From Myxococcales bacterium (GTDB taxonomy: Bacteria > Myxococcota > Myxococcia > Myxococcales > Anaeromyxobacteraceae): 64,000 bases of DNA. This document shows positions 41,490-49,762 of this stretch, piece by piece. The stretch's first letter is position 1. Every line of letters begins with the position of its first letter. Below the pieces are notes generated by a model that was not told the origin of the DNA, did no database searches, and saw only the letters and a program-made list of their open reading frames with translations. The translations under genes were made by a program, and so were the position numbers. The stretch is from NCBI GenBank assembly GCA_021806645.1, contig JAJZQX010000004.1, forward strand, positions 1-64,000, read 5' to 3'.

Positions 41490-41753
41490 GGGGTGGGGCT
41501 CGGGCATGAACTGCGCGTGATCCTCGTTGAACGGTTCGACACCAAGCGCGCACCGGATGGGCATTCACCCTTCGTCGGAGTCACGCCCTCGCTTCTCCTC
41601 CATCCAGCCCGGACACGGAGACGCCGCGCGCCTGGTTCGAGGCGAACGGGCTCGGCGCCGGCCCTCCGTCGGCCGGCGCGGACCTGGGCGTTCGGCTCCC
41701 GCCATCTCGGCCTGGCCAGAAGCTTGCTCCGCCTGAAGGCGGCGCGACTCCCC

Positions 41754-42767
41754 CTACCGCCCTTGCATCGCCTCCAGCTCCGGCGTGGTGGGCCGCAGCA
41801 TCCCCGACCGCACGAACCAGCGCAGGGTGTCGCGCGCCGACTCGTCGAAGGGCCGGATGGCGTACCCCAGCTCGCGCTGCGCCTTGGCGCTGGTGACGAA
41901 GGTGTAGAGCGCGCTGGCGCGCAGGAGGTCGGAGTTGAAGGCGGGCGGCGGTCCGCCGAGGGCGCTCAGCAGTCCCATGGCGGTGGTCGCCACCGACGCC
42001 AGCGCATACGGGATGCGCCGCGGGGTCGGCACTCCCGCCATGCGGCAGACCCGTTTCACCATCTCGTCCATGGTCAGATTGTGGCCACCGAGGATGTAGG
42101 CCTCGCCCGCCCGGCCCCGCTCCAGGGCCGCCACGTGGCCGCGCGCCACGTCGCGCACGTCGCAGAAGCTGGCGCCGCCCTGCACGTAGACCGGCATCTT
42201 CCCCTTCGCCAGCGCCATCACGATCGACGCCGAGGAGCGGTAGATGTCGCCCGGACCGAGAACGAAGGAAGGGCGCACCACCACCAGCGGCAGGCCGCGG
42301 GCCGCGAGATCGAAGGCCGTCTCCTCGCCGCGCTTCTTGGAGACGAAGTAGTTGAGCCCGAGGGTCTCGGCGCTCGAGGTGGTCTCCTCGTCCATCACCT
42401 TCGGCACGCGCGAGCCGCCCAGCACCGCCGTCGACGAGGTGAGCACGGCGCGCTCGACCCCGGCCGCCAGCGCCGCGCCGAGTACCACCTCCACGCCGCC
42501 GGCGTTGACCGCGAAGAGCTCCTTCTTGTCGCCGCCCAGGTCGGCCATGCCGGCGGTCTGGATCACCGCCTGGCAGCCGCGCAGCGCCTGCTCCACGCTG
42601 GGCCGGTCGAGCACGTCACCGCGCGCCAGCTCCACCCGGGCCTGGTCGAGGTTGGAGAGGTCCGAGGTGGTCCGGACCAGCGCCCGGACCCGGTGGCCGC
42701 GCGCCAGCAGCTCGGCGACCACGGCTCCTCCGACGAGACCGGTGGCGCCGGTGACCAGGACGTTCAT
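41754..42767 (-). CDS. NAD(P)-dependent sugar epimerase/dehydratase family protein
   Basis: 337 aa extended SDR. The Rossmann start VLVTGATGLVGGAV has the GxxGxxG motif. Ser/Thr in VLTSSTAVLGG and the Tyr-Lys pair in YFVSKKRGEE give the catalytic triad; VVRPSFVLGPGDIYR is the conserved substrate segment. This resembles HpnA-like and dihydroflavonol-reductase-like members, so it may act on sterol/hopanoid or sugar intermediates. The upstream receiver gene ends 14 bases before its start, suggesting one transcript. Confidence 0.87.
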   Translation of the reverse strand: MNVLVTGATGLVGGAVVAELLARGHRVRALVRTTSDLSNLDQARVELARGDVLDRPSVEQALRGCQAVIQTAGMADLGGDKKELFAVNAGGVEVVLGAALAAGVERAVLTSSTAVLGGSRVPKVMDEETTSSAETLGLNYFVSKKRGEETAFDLAARGLPLVVVRPSFVLGPGDIYRSSASIVMALAKGKMPVYVQGGASFCDVRDVARGHVAALERGRAGEAYILGGHNLTMDEMVKRVCRMAGVPTPRRIPYALASVATTAMGLLSALGGPPPAFNSDLLRASALYTFVTSAKAQRELGYAIRPFDESARDTLRWFVRSGMLRPTTPELEAMQGR

Positions 42768-42780
42768 GTCGAGCAGTCTC

Positions 42781-43152
42781 CTACACGTGGCCCCGCGGAC
42801 TAAAGCGCCGGACGGTCGCCAGCAGCTCGTCCAGCTCGAACGGCTTCTCCAGCACCACGTCGGCCGCCGCGGCCGTCTCGCCGACGGGACGGCCCCCGGT
42901 CATGAGCACCACCGGTAGGGATCGGGTCGCCGCCTCGGCGCGTAGCCGCGCCAGGAACTGCTGCCCGTTCATCCCCGGCATGAGCAGGTCGACCAGGATC
43001 AGGTCGGGCCGGCGCGCCGCGACCCGCTCCAGCCCCTCCGCGCCGTCGCGCGCCAGATCGACGCTGAACCCCTCGGACCGGAGGAAGTCCGACAGCGTCT
43101 CCCGGATCCCCGGATCGTCCTCGATGACGAGAATCGCCCCCGCTTCCGCCAC
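42781..43152 (-). CDS. Single-domain response regulator
   Basis: 123 aa receiver only. Acidic E11/D12/D13, phosphoacceptor D55 (LILVDLLMPG), Thr in VVLMTGG, Lys in VLEKPF. No kinase gene is adjacent, so it is an orphan here. It ends 14 bases before the epimerase gene. Confidence 0.9.
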   Translation of the reverse strand: MAEAGAILVIEDDPGIRETLSDFLRSEGFSVDLARDGAEGLERVAARRPDLILVDLLMPGMNGQQFLARLRAEAATRSLPVVLMTGGRPVGETAAAADVVLEKPFELDELLATVRRFSPRGHV

Positions 43153-43208
43153 GCCGCGACTCTACCATCGGTTCCGCGGGCGCCGCGCCCGATCCCGGCG
43201 GGGCGCGG

Positions 43209-45176
43209 TCACCCGCCGGGACGGAAGCGCCGCTCGACCCGCGTCCGCAGCAGCTCCAGCAGCCCCTCCTCCGCCATCCCGGCTTCCGGCGCGAGCTGGA
43301 GCGCGAGCCCGCGAAGCCCCGCCACGGCGTCATCCGGCGAGAGTGGCTTCGAACGGCCTCCGGCGCGCCCGCCCGGCGCCAGCCGCAGCGTGTCGCGCGC
43401 CAGCGGCGCCTGGTAGGGCTCGAGGTAGAGGTCGGCGAAGCGGGCCAGCAGGTCGCGCGCGGTCAACGCCCCCAGCTCCGCCGGCAGGAGCTGGAACCCG
43501 AGCGTCGCCCCGCCCAGCGTCACCGGTTGCTCCACCACCAGCCCCAGGGCCAGCGAGAGCGGCGCCAGCGCCTCCAGCCCCTCCGCCTCGCCGTAGCGCC
43601 AGTAGCTCCGCAGCACTCCGCCGCAGCGCGGGCAGACCACGCCGTGCCGCTCGTCCAGGCCGCGGGTCCGGAGCAGGTGGAGGCCGAGCACCGGCTTGCG
43701 GCACCGCCCGCATCGCTCCTCCGGCCCGAGCGTGCCCAGGACCACGCGCGCCACCGCCGCCACCGCGCCGTGCTCCAGCGCCAGCCGCACGCCGGCCGCC
43801 AGCCCCGCCTCGGCCAGCTGCGGCCCGGCCACCACCTCCTCCCGGCCGAGCCGCGCGCCCACCACCACGTGGCGCGGCGCTCGCGCCAGCGCCTCCGCGA
43901 AGGCCGGCGCTCCCGGCCAGGCCGCGCGCATGGCCTCCCAGCGAGCCGCCAGCCCCGCCGCCCCGGCCACCGCCGGCGGTGGCCGGTCGCCGGCCGCCTC
44001 CAGCAGGAAGGCCAGCACCGTCAGCCCCGCCTCCCACGGCGAGCGCGTGGCCGCCTCCTCCAGCCAGCGAGCCAGCGCCCTGGCCGGGGCCCCGGCCCGC
44101 TCGAGATCGAGCCGGGCCGCGCTCCGGCGCACCAGCGCGCTCTCCGCCAGCGGGTCGAAGGGCCGCCTCACCACCGCGCCGCCCTGCTTCCGGGTCGATT
44201 CGCTCATCGCGCTTCGCCGCTCCTTTCCCAGCGCCCTCCCCGCCCGGGCCACGGCGTCGAGCCGGGCCAGGGCGTCGGCGCCGGCCGCCGCCGCCTCGGC
44301 CAGGAGCGAGGCCGCCTCCTCCTCGAGGAAGTCGCGCCCCGCCGCCTGCCGCGCCTGCGACTCGCGCCAGAGGCGGGAGGTCTCGGTCCGCGCCAGCCGA
44401 TCACGCTCCCGCTTCAGCGACGCCGCCACCCGCTCCAGCTGCTCGACGCGGCGGCCGAGGTGCGCCCGCCGCTCCTCGTCGCTCAGGTCGCCCGGCGGCT
44501 CGCCGGCCCCCACCTTCTCGGCCATCAGCTCCAGCGCGGTCCGGTCCTGCGCCGCCCATGCGGCGTTGACGCGCGCCATCAGGTCGCCGAGCCGGTGGCG
44601 CTCCTCGTCGGTCCGCGCCAGGTCGGGGTGGAGCAGCCGCGCCAGGCGCCGGTAGAGCTGCTTCAGCTCGGCCGCCAGCTTCTCGGCCGTCGGCACCTCG
44701 ACCGGCTGCTCCTGGGCGCCGCGGGCCGCCGCCTCGCCGGCCCAGGCGTCCTGATCGGCCCCGGCCGGTTCCTCGGCGCTCCCCCAGCCCCCGACCCCCG
44801 GCGCCGCGCCGCGGGCCCTCTTCCCCGCGGCGCCTCCCCCAGGTTTCGAGCGCCGGCCCGCGGCCGGCCGCGCCCCTCCCCGCCGCCCGGCGATCGTCTC
44901 GCGTTCCCGCTCCAGCGCCTCGGTGAGCGTCCTCAGGCGGCGCACCAGCCCGGCGCCGCGCGCCAGCTCGGCGTCGGGCGGGCCGAGGCGCCGCTCCACC
45001 TCGATGGCGAAGCGGGCCAGCTCGGCCGAGAGCGCCTCGACCTCGGCGTCGAGCGCCCCGACCTCGGCCAGCAGCGCGGCGACACGGGCCTGCGCGTCGG
45101 CGACCGGAGTGGCGGGGCGCGCGCCGGTCGGCACCAGCGCCCCGCGGCTGGCGAGCCCGCGCTCGCGGTCGGCCAT
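43209..45176 (-). CDS. Large J-domain protein with zinc ribbon
   Basis: 655 aa. Coiled coil at about 28-100 (RVAALLAEVGALDAEVEAL), a Gly/Ala-rich linker, then a J domain (about 165-215) with helix II LKQLYRRLARLL and the HPD tripeptide near 182-184. A second coiled coil (about 235-260, RRVEQLERVAASLKRERDRL) follows. Late in the protein is a zinc ribbon, CGRC...CPRCG. There is no Gly/Phe region or DnaJ Cys-rich domain, so it is a specialised DnaK partner rather than DnaJ. Function unknown. Confidence 0.78.
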   Translation of the reverse strand: MADRERGLASRGALVPTGARPATPVADAQARVAALLAEVGALDAEVEALSAELARFAIEVERRLGPPDAELARGAGLVRRLRTLTEALERERETIAGRRGGARPAAGRRSKPGGGAAGKRARGAAPGVGGWGSAEEPAGADQDAWAGEAAARGAQEQPVEVPTAEKLAAELKQLYRRLARLLHPDLARTDEERHRLGDLMARVNAAWAAQDRTALELMAEKVGAGEPPGDLSDEERRAHLGRRVEQLERVAASLKRERDRLARTETSRLWRESQARQAAGRDFLEEEAASLLAEAAAAGADALARLDAVARAGRALGKERRSAMSESTRKQGGAVVRRPFDPLAESALVRRSAARLDLERAGAPARALARWLEEAATRSPWEAGLTVLAFLLEAAGDRPPPAVAGAAGLAARWEAMRAAWPGAPAFAEALARAPRHVVVGARLGREEVVAGPQLAEAGLAAGVRLALEHGAVAAVARVVLGTLGPEERCGRCRKPVLGLHLLRTRGLDERHGVVCPRCGGVLRSYWRYGEAEGLEALAPLSLALGLVVEQPVTLGGATLGFQLLPAELGALTARDLLARFADLYLEPYQAPLARDTLRLAPGGRAGGRSKPLSPDDAVAGLRGLALQLAPEAGMAEEGLLELLRTRVERRFRPGG

Positions 45177-45193
45177 TCGCTCCCGGCCCCCGG

Positions 45194-45820
45194 CTAGAAC
45201 TCGACGCCGGCCCCGGCCGTCAGGCCGAAGGTGGTGCCGCCCAGCCGGTACGGCAGCGTGGTCGAGCCGCCGGCGGTCGGCGCCAGCGTCGCGTCCCGCT
45301 TCACCAGGTCCCAGCGCGCGAAGCCCGCGATCGAGCCGATCACGTCCACCGGGCCGAGCGGCAGCCGGAGCGTCAGCATGGGCCGGGCGCCGACATAGGG
45401 GAGCCAGACCGCCTTGGCCTGCGAGTAGTCGACGCCGCCGTTGCTGGTGGAGATGTTGGAGATCTTGTGGCCGCCCAGCTCGCCGAGCAGGTCGATCCGG
45501 AGCGACTCGCCGAGCGGCAGGGCGAAGCCGACCACCGGCGTGAGCACCGCGCTGTCGGCGGTGCTGGTGATCTTGCCGCCCTCGTAGATGACGCCGAGGT
45601 CGAGCGCACCGAGCCGCAGCAGCGCCATCCCGCCGAACATCGAGGCGCTGTCCTTCAACATGGCCGCACCCTGGTTGTCGATGCCGGCCTTGAGCCCGCC
45701 GACGTCGTAGCGGGAGACGCCGCCCAGCGCCTGGAGGCTGAGCCCCCAGGAGTCGTCGGCGCGGGCGAGCCCGGGGGAGGAGAGCAGCGCGGCGAGGAGG
45801 GCGGCGGCGAGCAGGCGCAT
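45194..45820 (-). CDS. Outer-membrane beta-barrel-like protein
   Basis: 208 aa. Signal peptide MRLLAAALLAALLSSPGLARA. The mature protein has alternating beta strands (GLSLQALGGVSRYDVGGL; LRIDLLGELGGHKI; MLTLRLPLGPVDVIGSIAGF) and ends in Phe (TAGAGVEF), the usual BAM signal. About 185 mature residues suit an 8-stranded barrel. It lies 17 bases before the J-domain gene and just downstream of the Cys-rich exported protein. Confidence 0.75.
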   Translation of the reverse strand: MRLLAAALLAALLSSPGLARADDSWGLSLQALGGVSRYDVGGLKAGIDNQGAAMLKDSASMFGGMALLRLGALDLGVIYEGGKITSTADSAVLTPVVGFALPLGESLRIDLLGELGGHKISNISTSNGGVDYSQAKAVWLPYVGARPMLTLRLPLGPVDVIGSIAGFARWDLVKRDATLAPTAGGSTTLPYRLGGTTFGLTAGAGVEF

Positions 45821-45926
45821 GGACGGCTCCGTGCAGGGTGAGGGGTGGGGCGGCGAGGGTGGTGACGGGCGGCCTCCCGCGAGAGGAGCGCCGCTAGTTC
45901 CCGGTGTGCCGGCCCGGGCCGGAGCG

Positions 45927-46172
45927 CTACGTCTTCTTGGTCTCTTCCTTCTGCGCGCCCTTCGCCTTGCAGTGATCGCACGCGCACTTGTCGCCGCACT
46001 TGCACTTCCCGTCGGCGCCGGTGCCCTTGCAGTGGCAGGCCTTGTCGTCCTTCTTCTCGACCTGGGCGGTGGTCTCCTTCTTGTTCGGGCAGTTCTTGCA
46101 ACCGTCGCACGCCGACGCGGGGGCGACGAGGAATGCGACGGCAGCAGCGGCGCCGAGCAGGTACTTCAGCAT
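45927..46172 (-). CDS. Exported Cys-rich metallothionein-like protein
   Basis: 81 aa with a ribosome site GGAGA 6 bases before the ATG. Signal peptide MLKYLLGAAAAVAFLVAPASA. The mature part of about 60 residues has 10 Cys in C-x2-C and C-x-C spacing (CDGCKNC, CHCKG, CKCGDKCACDHC) plus two His, no aromatic residues, and many Lys. This is the composition of a metal-thiolate cluster protein, but exported, which is unusual for metallothioneins. Likely binds soft metals (Cu, Zn, Cd) in the periplasm. Not matched to a known family by eye. Confidence 0.75.
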   Translation of the reverse strand: MLKYLLGAAAAVAFLVAPASACDGCKNCPNKKETTAQVEKKDDKACHCKGTGADGKCKCGDKCACDHCKAKGAQKEETKKT

Positions 46173-46229
46173 TGGGGTTCTCCGTGGGTTCGGCCGCGGG
46201 TTGCAGCCCTGATTGCGCTTGAAGATGCG

Positions 46230-46259
46230 ATGTTACGTGGCTCGATTGAACGGTGTCAA
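46230..46259 (-). promoter_or_regulatory. sigma70-type promoter of the Cys-rich gene
   Basis: Reading leftward, a consensus TTGACA (46254-46259), an 18-base spacer and TAACAT (46230-46235), the best sigma70 match seen in the window. The predicted start is near 46223, with a leader of about 50 bases. Confidence 0.7.
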
Positions 46260-46347
46260 TGTGGCGACCCCGGCCTGGGATCCGCCTCGCCCCGCGGGTC
46301 CTGGGCCGATTGTGCGTTGCGAATCCAGCGGTTAGAGTGCGCGGCCG

Positions 46348-47499
46348 ATGAGCCCACTCGATCCCGCCAAGTTGCTCGCCATGCTGCGCGATCCCGACGT
46401 GGAGAGCGCCCAGATCGCCGGAGCGGCTGGCGTCCCACGGGAGGAGGCCGGGCGCGCCGTGCGGCTGCTCATGACGCTCGCCCGCGCCAAGACCGAGGAG
46501 ATCGCCACCCTCCCACCGGCCCTGGCCGCCGCGGTCCTCCACGCCGCGGCGGAGGCGGGCCGCATAGACCTGGTGGCCGCAGTGGCGGCCCGGGAAGAGA
46601 AGGAACTGGCCAAGGAGGCCAAGCGGCAGCTCCACCGGCTCAAGCTCCGGGGCGTGACCATCCCCGAGGCGCCGCCACCGGCGCCGGCCCTCGCGCCGCC
46701 GGCCGAACCACCGCCCGCCGCCTATGGCTCCATCGCCGACGGCCGCGGCGAGCGGGCCGTCTGGCTCCCGCGCAACGTGCCCGGGCGCGGACTCGAGGTG
46801 GCGCAGGCGGTCTGCTCCGACCAGCGCGGCCTCGTCGAGCTGCACCTCGGCCTGGTGGGGCGCAAGGAGTGGCGCGCCTTCGTGAAGGGGCTCCTGGAGC
46901 GCGGCGCCGCCATGGGCGTCGTCGAGATCGCGTGGGGCGAGGCCCTCGGGCGGATCACGAGCGCCCGGGGGCTCAACGGGCGGTCCGGGCAGCGGGTCCC
47001 CGACGGCGCCGACCAATGGCTCGGCCAGCTGGGCCCGCCTCCACCGCTCGCCGATCCAGCCTTGGCGCTGCCGCCGCTCGACGCCGAGACGGAGCGGGCC
47101 GCGCTGGCGGCCTCCGCCGCGCTGCACGACCTCCCACTCCTGCGCGGCTGGCTTGGCGAGGAGCCCTTCCTGCGCGAGGTGGCGGCCAGGCTCGACGAGC
47201 TGGAGAAGCCCCCGCTCGAGCTCGACGCCACCCGGCGGCGGGAACGGCAGCGCGCCGTGGTGCAGGAGGCGGTGGACCGTTACTACACGCCCGAGCGGCG
47301 CGCCCGGCTCGCCAGCCGGCTGGTGGAGGTGGCGGCCTGGTTCGCGCGCACCGGCGATGCCGACCATTCGGCGCAGGCGGCCGCGGCGGCGCGGGCCCTC
47401 CTCGCCGGCACGCCGCCCGGCCAGGTCCCGTTCGCCTCGCGCCTGGTCGAGAAGGCGTTCCGGGTTGACACCGGCAGTGACCCGACCCAGGCAGGGTGA
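46348..47499 (+). CDS. Protein of unknown function
   Basis: 383 aa, soluble. The N-terminal 110 residues are helical with HEAT-like character (PDVESAQIAGAAGVPREEAG; ATLPPALAAAVLHAAAEAGR). There is a Pro-rich hinge near 115, then a mixed domain (RAVWLPRNVPGRGLEVAQAV; GLVELHLGLVGRKEWRAFVK) and a helical end with TPR-like DADHSAQAAAAARALLA. The last 8 codons and the stop lie within the left arm of the inverted-repeat element, so the natural C-terminus may have been replaced. No family recognised. Confidence 0.72.
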   Translation: MSPLDPAKLLAMLRDPDVESAQIAGAAGVPREEAGRAVRLLMTLARAKTEEIATLPPALAAAVLHAAAEAGRIDLVAAVAAREEKELAKEAKRQLHRLKLRGVTIPEAPPPAPALAPPAEPPPAAYGSIADGRGERAVWLPRNVPGRGLEVAQAVCSDQRGLVELHLGLVGRKEWRAFVKGLLERGAAMGVVEIAWGEALGRITSARGLNGRSGQRVPDGADQWLGQLGPPPPLADPALALPPLDAETERAALAASAALHDLPLLRGWLGEEPFLREVAARLDELEKPPLELDATRRRERQRAVVQEAVDRYYTPERRARLASRLVEVAAWFARTGDADHSAQAAAAARALLAGTPPGQVPFASRLVEKAFRVDTGSDPTQAG

Positions 47500-47653
47500 C
47501 GTGACGAGAGCGTCGAGACCGAAGCGAGGCTGGCGCCCGAGGAGGGAGCAGCGGAAGCGTGGTGGATCTACGCTGAGCAGCGGACCGACGAGGCCGCCTG
47601 CCGCAGCGAGGGGATCGGCGCTCGCAGTAGGCACCTTGCCTGGGTCGGGTCAC
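47477..47653. repeat. 177-bp inverted-repeat (MITE-like) element
   Basis: The left arm 47477-47498 and right arm 47632-47653 are inverted copies, 21 of 22 bases identical (GTGACCCGACCCAGGCA, one mismatch, then GGTG). They enclose 133 bases without a gene. Size, perfect spacing and position (over the stop codon of one gene, just upstream of the next) suit a small non-autonomous element or a long RNA hairpin. No target-site duplication is obvious. Confidence 0.5.
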
Positions 47654-47696
47654 CTGGTTTGACGCCGCGGCGGGAGAGCGTTACGAGTCCCACCTC

Positions 47697-48119
47697 ATGG
47701 CCGAACACCGCAACCCGGCGCCCACCGTGGACGTCGTCATCTCGCTGCCCGGCGACCGGGTGGTGCTGGTGGCGCGACGCTTCGAGCCGCGCGGCTGGGC
47801 GCTCCCGGGCGGCTTCGTAGACGAGGGCGAGACGGTGGAGGCGGCCGCGGTGCGCGAGGCGCGCGAGGAGACCGGGCTGGCGGTGACGCTCACCGACCTG
47901 CTCTGGGTCTACTCGGACCCGCGCCGTGACGCTCGCCGCCACACCTCGAGCACCGTCTTCCTCGGGCTCGCCGAAGGCGAACCGCGCGGCGGCGACGACG
48001 CCGCCGAGGCCCGGGCCTTCGCCTGGAGCGAGCTGCCGGCCCCGCTCTGCTTCGATCACGCCGAGATCCTGGGAGACGCCCGCCGCCTGCTCCTCACCGG
48101 GACGCGGCGCCGCCCATGA
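47697..48119 (+). CDS. NUDIX hydrolase
   Basis: 140 aa. Complete Nudix box GGFVDEGETVEAAAVREAREE followed by TGL, with the expected Gly, Glu and REXXEE residues for Mg2+ binding. VDVVISLPGDRVVLVARRF precedes it. Cleaves nucleoside-diphosphate-linked substrates; the specific one is unknown. A TTGACG/17/TACGAG promoter-like pair (47659-47687) just past the inverted repeat would give a nearly leaderless message. Its stop overlaps the next gene by 4 bases. Confidence 0.9.
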   Translation: MAEHRNPAPTVDVVISLPGDRVVLVARRFEPRGWALPGGFVDEGETVEAAAVREAREETGLAVTLTDLLWVYSDPRRDARRHTSSTVFLGLAEGEPRGGDDAAEARAFAWSELPAPLCFDHAEILGDARRLLLTGTRRRP

Positions 48120-48658
48120 CCCAGCCGCTCACCAGCGGGGAGCGCGCCGCGCTCGTCGCCGTCGCCCGCGAGGGGGTGGCGCACCGGCTCGGCGCCGGGC
48201 CCGCGCCGCGCCTCCCCGTGGACGGCCCGCTCGCCATGCCGCGCGCCGCCTTCGTGACACTCGCGGTCGGCGGAGAGGTCCGCGCCGCGCTCGGCTCCCT
48301 CTCGCCCGGCGGGCCGCTGGCCACCGTGGTGGCCGCCCTGGCCGCCCGCGCCGCGCTCGACGACCCGCGCCAGCCGCCCATCACCATTGGCGACCTCCCC
48401 ACCCTCTCCGTCCGCCTGGCGGTGCTCGGCCCCCTGCGTCCGCTCTCCGCCGGCGCGCCCCGCCCGGGCCTGGACGGCGCCGCGGTGACACGGGGCTGGC
48501 ACCGTGGCCTGCTGCTGCCCTCCGCGGCCGCCGGGAAGGACTGGAGCGGGGAGTTGTTCCTCAAGCACGCGTGCCTCGCGGCCGGCTTGCCGGCCCGCGC
48601 GCACCTCGAGCCCGATGCCCGGGTCGAGGTCTTCGAGGTCGAGGAGTTCGGCGAGTGA
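48116..48658 (+). CDS. AMMECR1-domain protein
   Basis: 180 aa. The AMMECR1 fold is shown by LPVDGPLAMPRAAFVTLAVG, RAALGSLSPGGPLATVV, the DDPRQPPITIGDLPTLSVRL block and KDWSGELFLKHACLAAGLP. The usual family motif (LRGCIG) is altered to RAALGS here. In the AmmeMemoRadiSam gene set this is protein A, but the radical SAM and Memo partners are not next to it. It is translationally coupled on both sides (ATGA overlap before, GTGA overlap after). Confidence 0.82.
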   Translation: MTQPLTSGERAALVAVAREGVAHRLGAGPAPRLPVDGPLAMPRAAFVTLAVGGEVRAALGSLSPGGPLATVVAALAARAALDDPRQPPITIGDLPTLSVRLAVLGPLRPLSAGAPRPGLDGAAVTRGWHRGLLLPSAAAGKDWSGELFLKHACLAAGLPARAHLEPDARVEVFEVEEFGE

Positions 48659-49704
48659 TCACCGCACTGTCCATCATCGCCGCGATCCTCGCGGTCTCCG
48701 GCCTCATCGTCCTCCACGAGGCCGGCCACATGTGGGCCGCCCGGCTGCTCGGCATGCGCGTCGAGCGGTTCAGCGTCGGCTTCGGGCCGGTCATCTGGTC
48801 CACCGTTCGCGGCGGGACCGAGTACGCGGTCTCGGCCTTGCCGCTCGGCGGTTACGTCAAGATCGCCGGCATGACGGCGAGCGAGGAGATCTCGGCCGAC
48901 GACCAGACCGCCTACTGCAACAAGCCGGCCTGGCGCCGCGTGCTGGTGCTGGCCGCCGGGCCGGGCGCCAACTACGTCGTCGCGGTGCTGCTGGCGGTGG
49001 GGCTGCTCGCCTCCGTGGGCTTGCCGGCGCCCGACGGCTCGTCGCGCGTCGGGGAGCTGACGCCGGGCATGCCGGGCGCGCTGGCCGGGCTCCAGGTGGG
49101 CGACCGGATCGTCTCGGTGGACGGCAAGCCGGTGGCCGACTGGTACGCCCTGGTCGCCGAGCTGCAGCACCACCCCGGCCAGGAGATCGAGCTGGCCATC
49201 GAGCGCGGCGAGCCGGCCCGGCGCCAGCTCCTCAAGCTCACCCCCAAGGACGATGGCGGCACTGGAAGGGTCGGCTTCCGGCCGTTCACCGTGAGCCGCC
49301 GGCTCGGCCCGGCCGCCGCGGTGGTGGAGGGGTTCTCGGCCACCAACGCTCGCGCCTGGGACAACCTGGTCGGGCTGGCGCAGGTCGTGAAGCGGGAGCA
49401 GAAGGCCGAGCTGGCCGGACCGCTCGGCATCGGGCAGGAGCTGGTCCGCGGCGCCAGGTTGGGGCTCGACCGGTTCCTCACCATAGTCTGGAACGTCTCC
49501 ATCGCCCTGGCGCTCCTGAACCTGTTGCCGCTGCCGGCGCTCGACGGCGGCCGGCTGGTCTTCATCGGCATCGAGGTGGTGACGCGCCACCGGGTCAGCG
49601 AGCGGATCGAGGGGATCGTCCACGGGATCGGCTTCGCCGCGCTCATCCTCATGCTCGTGGGTGTCACCATCTTCGGCGACATCGCCCGCATGCTCGGGAA
49701 ATAG
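48655..49704 (+). CDS. rseP: RseP-type site-2 protease (M50)
   Basis: 349 aa from a GTG overlapping the previous stop. TM1 carries the zinc site HEAGH (residues 21-25). A GGYVKIAGM loop and one PDZ domain (about 112-190, GELTPGMPGALAGLQVGDRI) follow. The third-ligand motif NLLPLPALDGG lies in the late membrane helix. One PDZ instead of the two of E. coli RseP. Cuts anti-sigma factors or other membrane proteins within the membrane. The usual uppS-cdsA-dxr neighbours are absent. Confidence 0.92.
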   Translation: MITALSIIAAILAVSGLIVLHEAGHMWAARLLGMRVERFSVGFGPVIWSTVRGGTEYAVSALPLGGYVKIAGMTASEEISADDQTAYCNKPAWRRVLVLAAGPGANYVVAVLLAVGLLASVGLPAPDGSSRVGELTPGMPGALAGLQVGDRIVSVDGKPVADWYALVAELQHHPGQEIELAIERGEPARRQLLKLTPKDDGGTGRVGFRPFTVSRRLGPAAAVVEGFSATNARAWDNLVGLAQVVKREQKAELAGPLGIGQELVRGARLGLDRFLTIVWNVSIALALLNLLPLPALDGGRLVFIGIEVVTRHRVSERIEGIVHGIGFAALILMLVGVTIFGDIARMLGK

Positions 49705-49762
49705 TCGGCCTGGCGTTGGCGGCGCGCTGGGCTCCGCCGGGAGCGACCGGTACAATCGGCGC

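Noticed and set aside
41490-41753. Gap after the HNH gene with short protein-like words
   Set aside because: Frames read words such as TPRAWFEANGLGAG but have no start, ribosome site or stable frame; probably decayed sequence.
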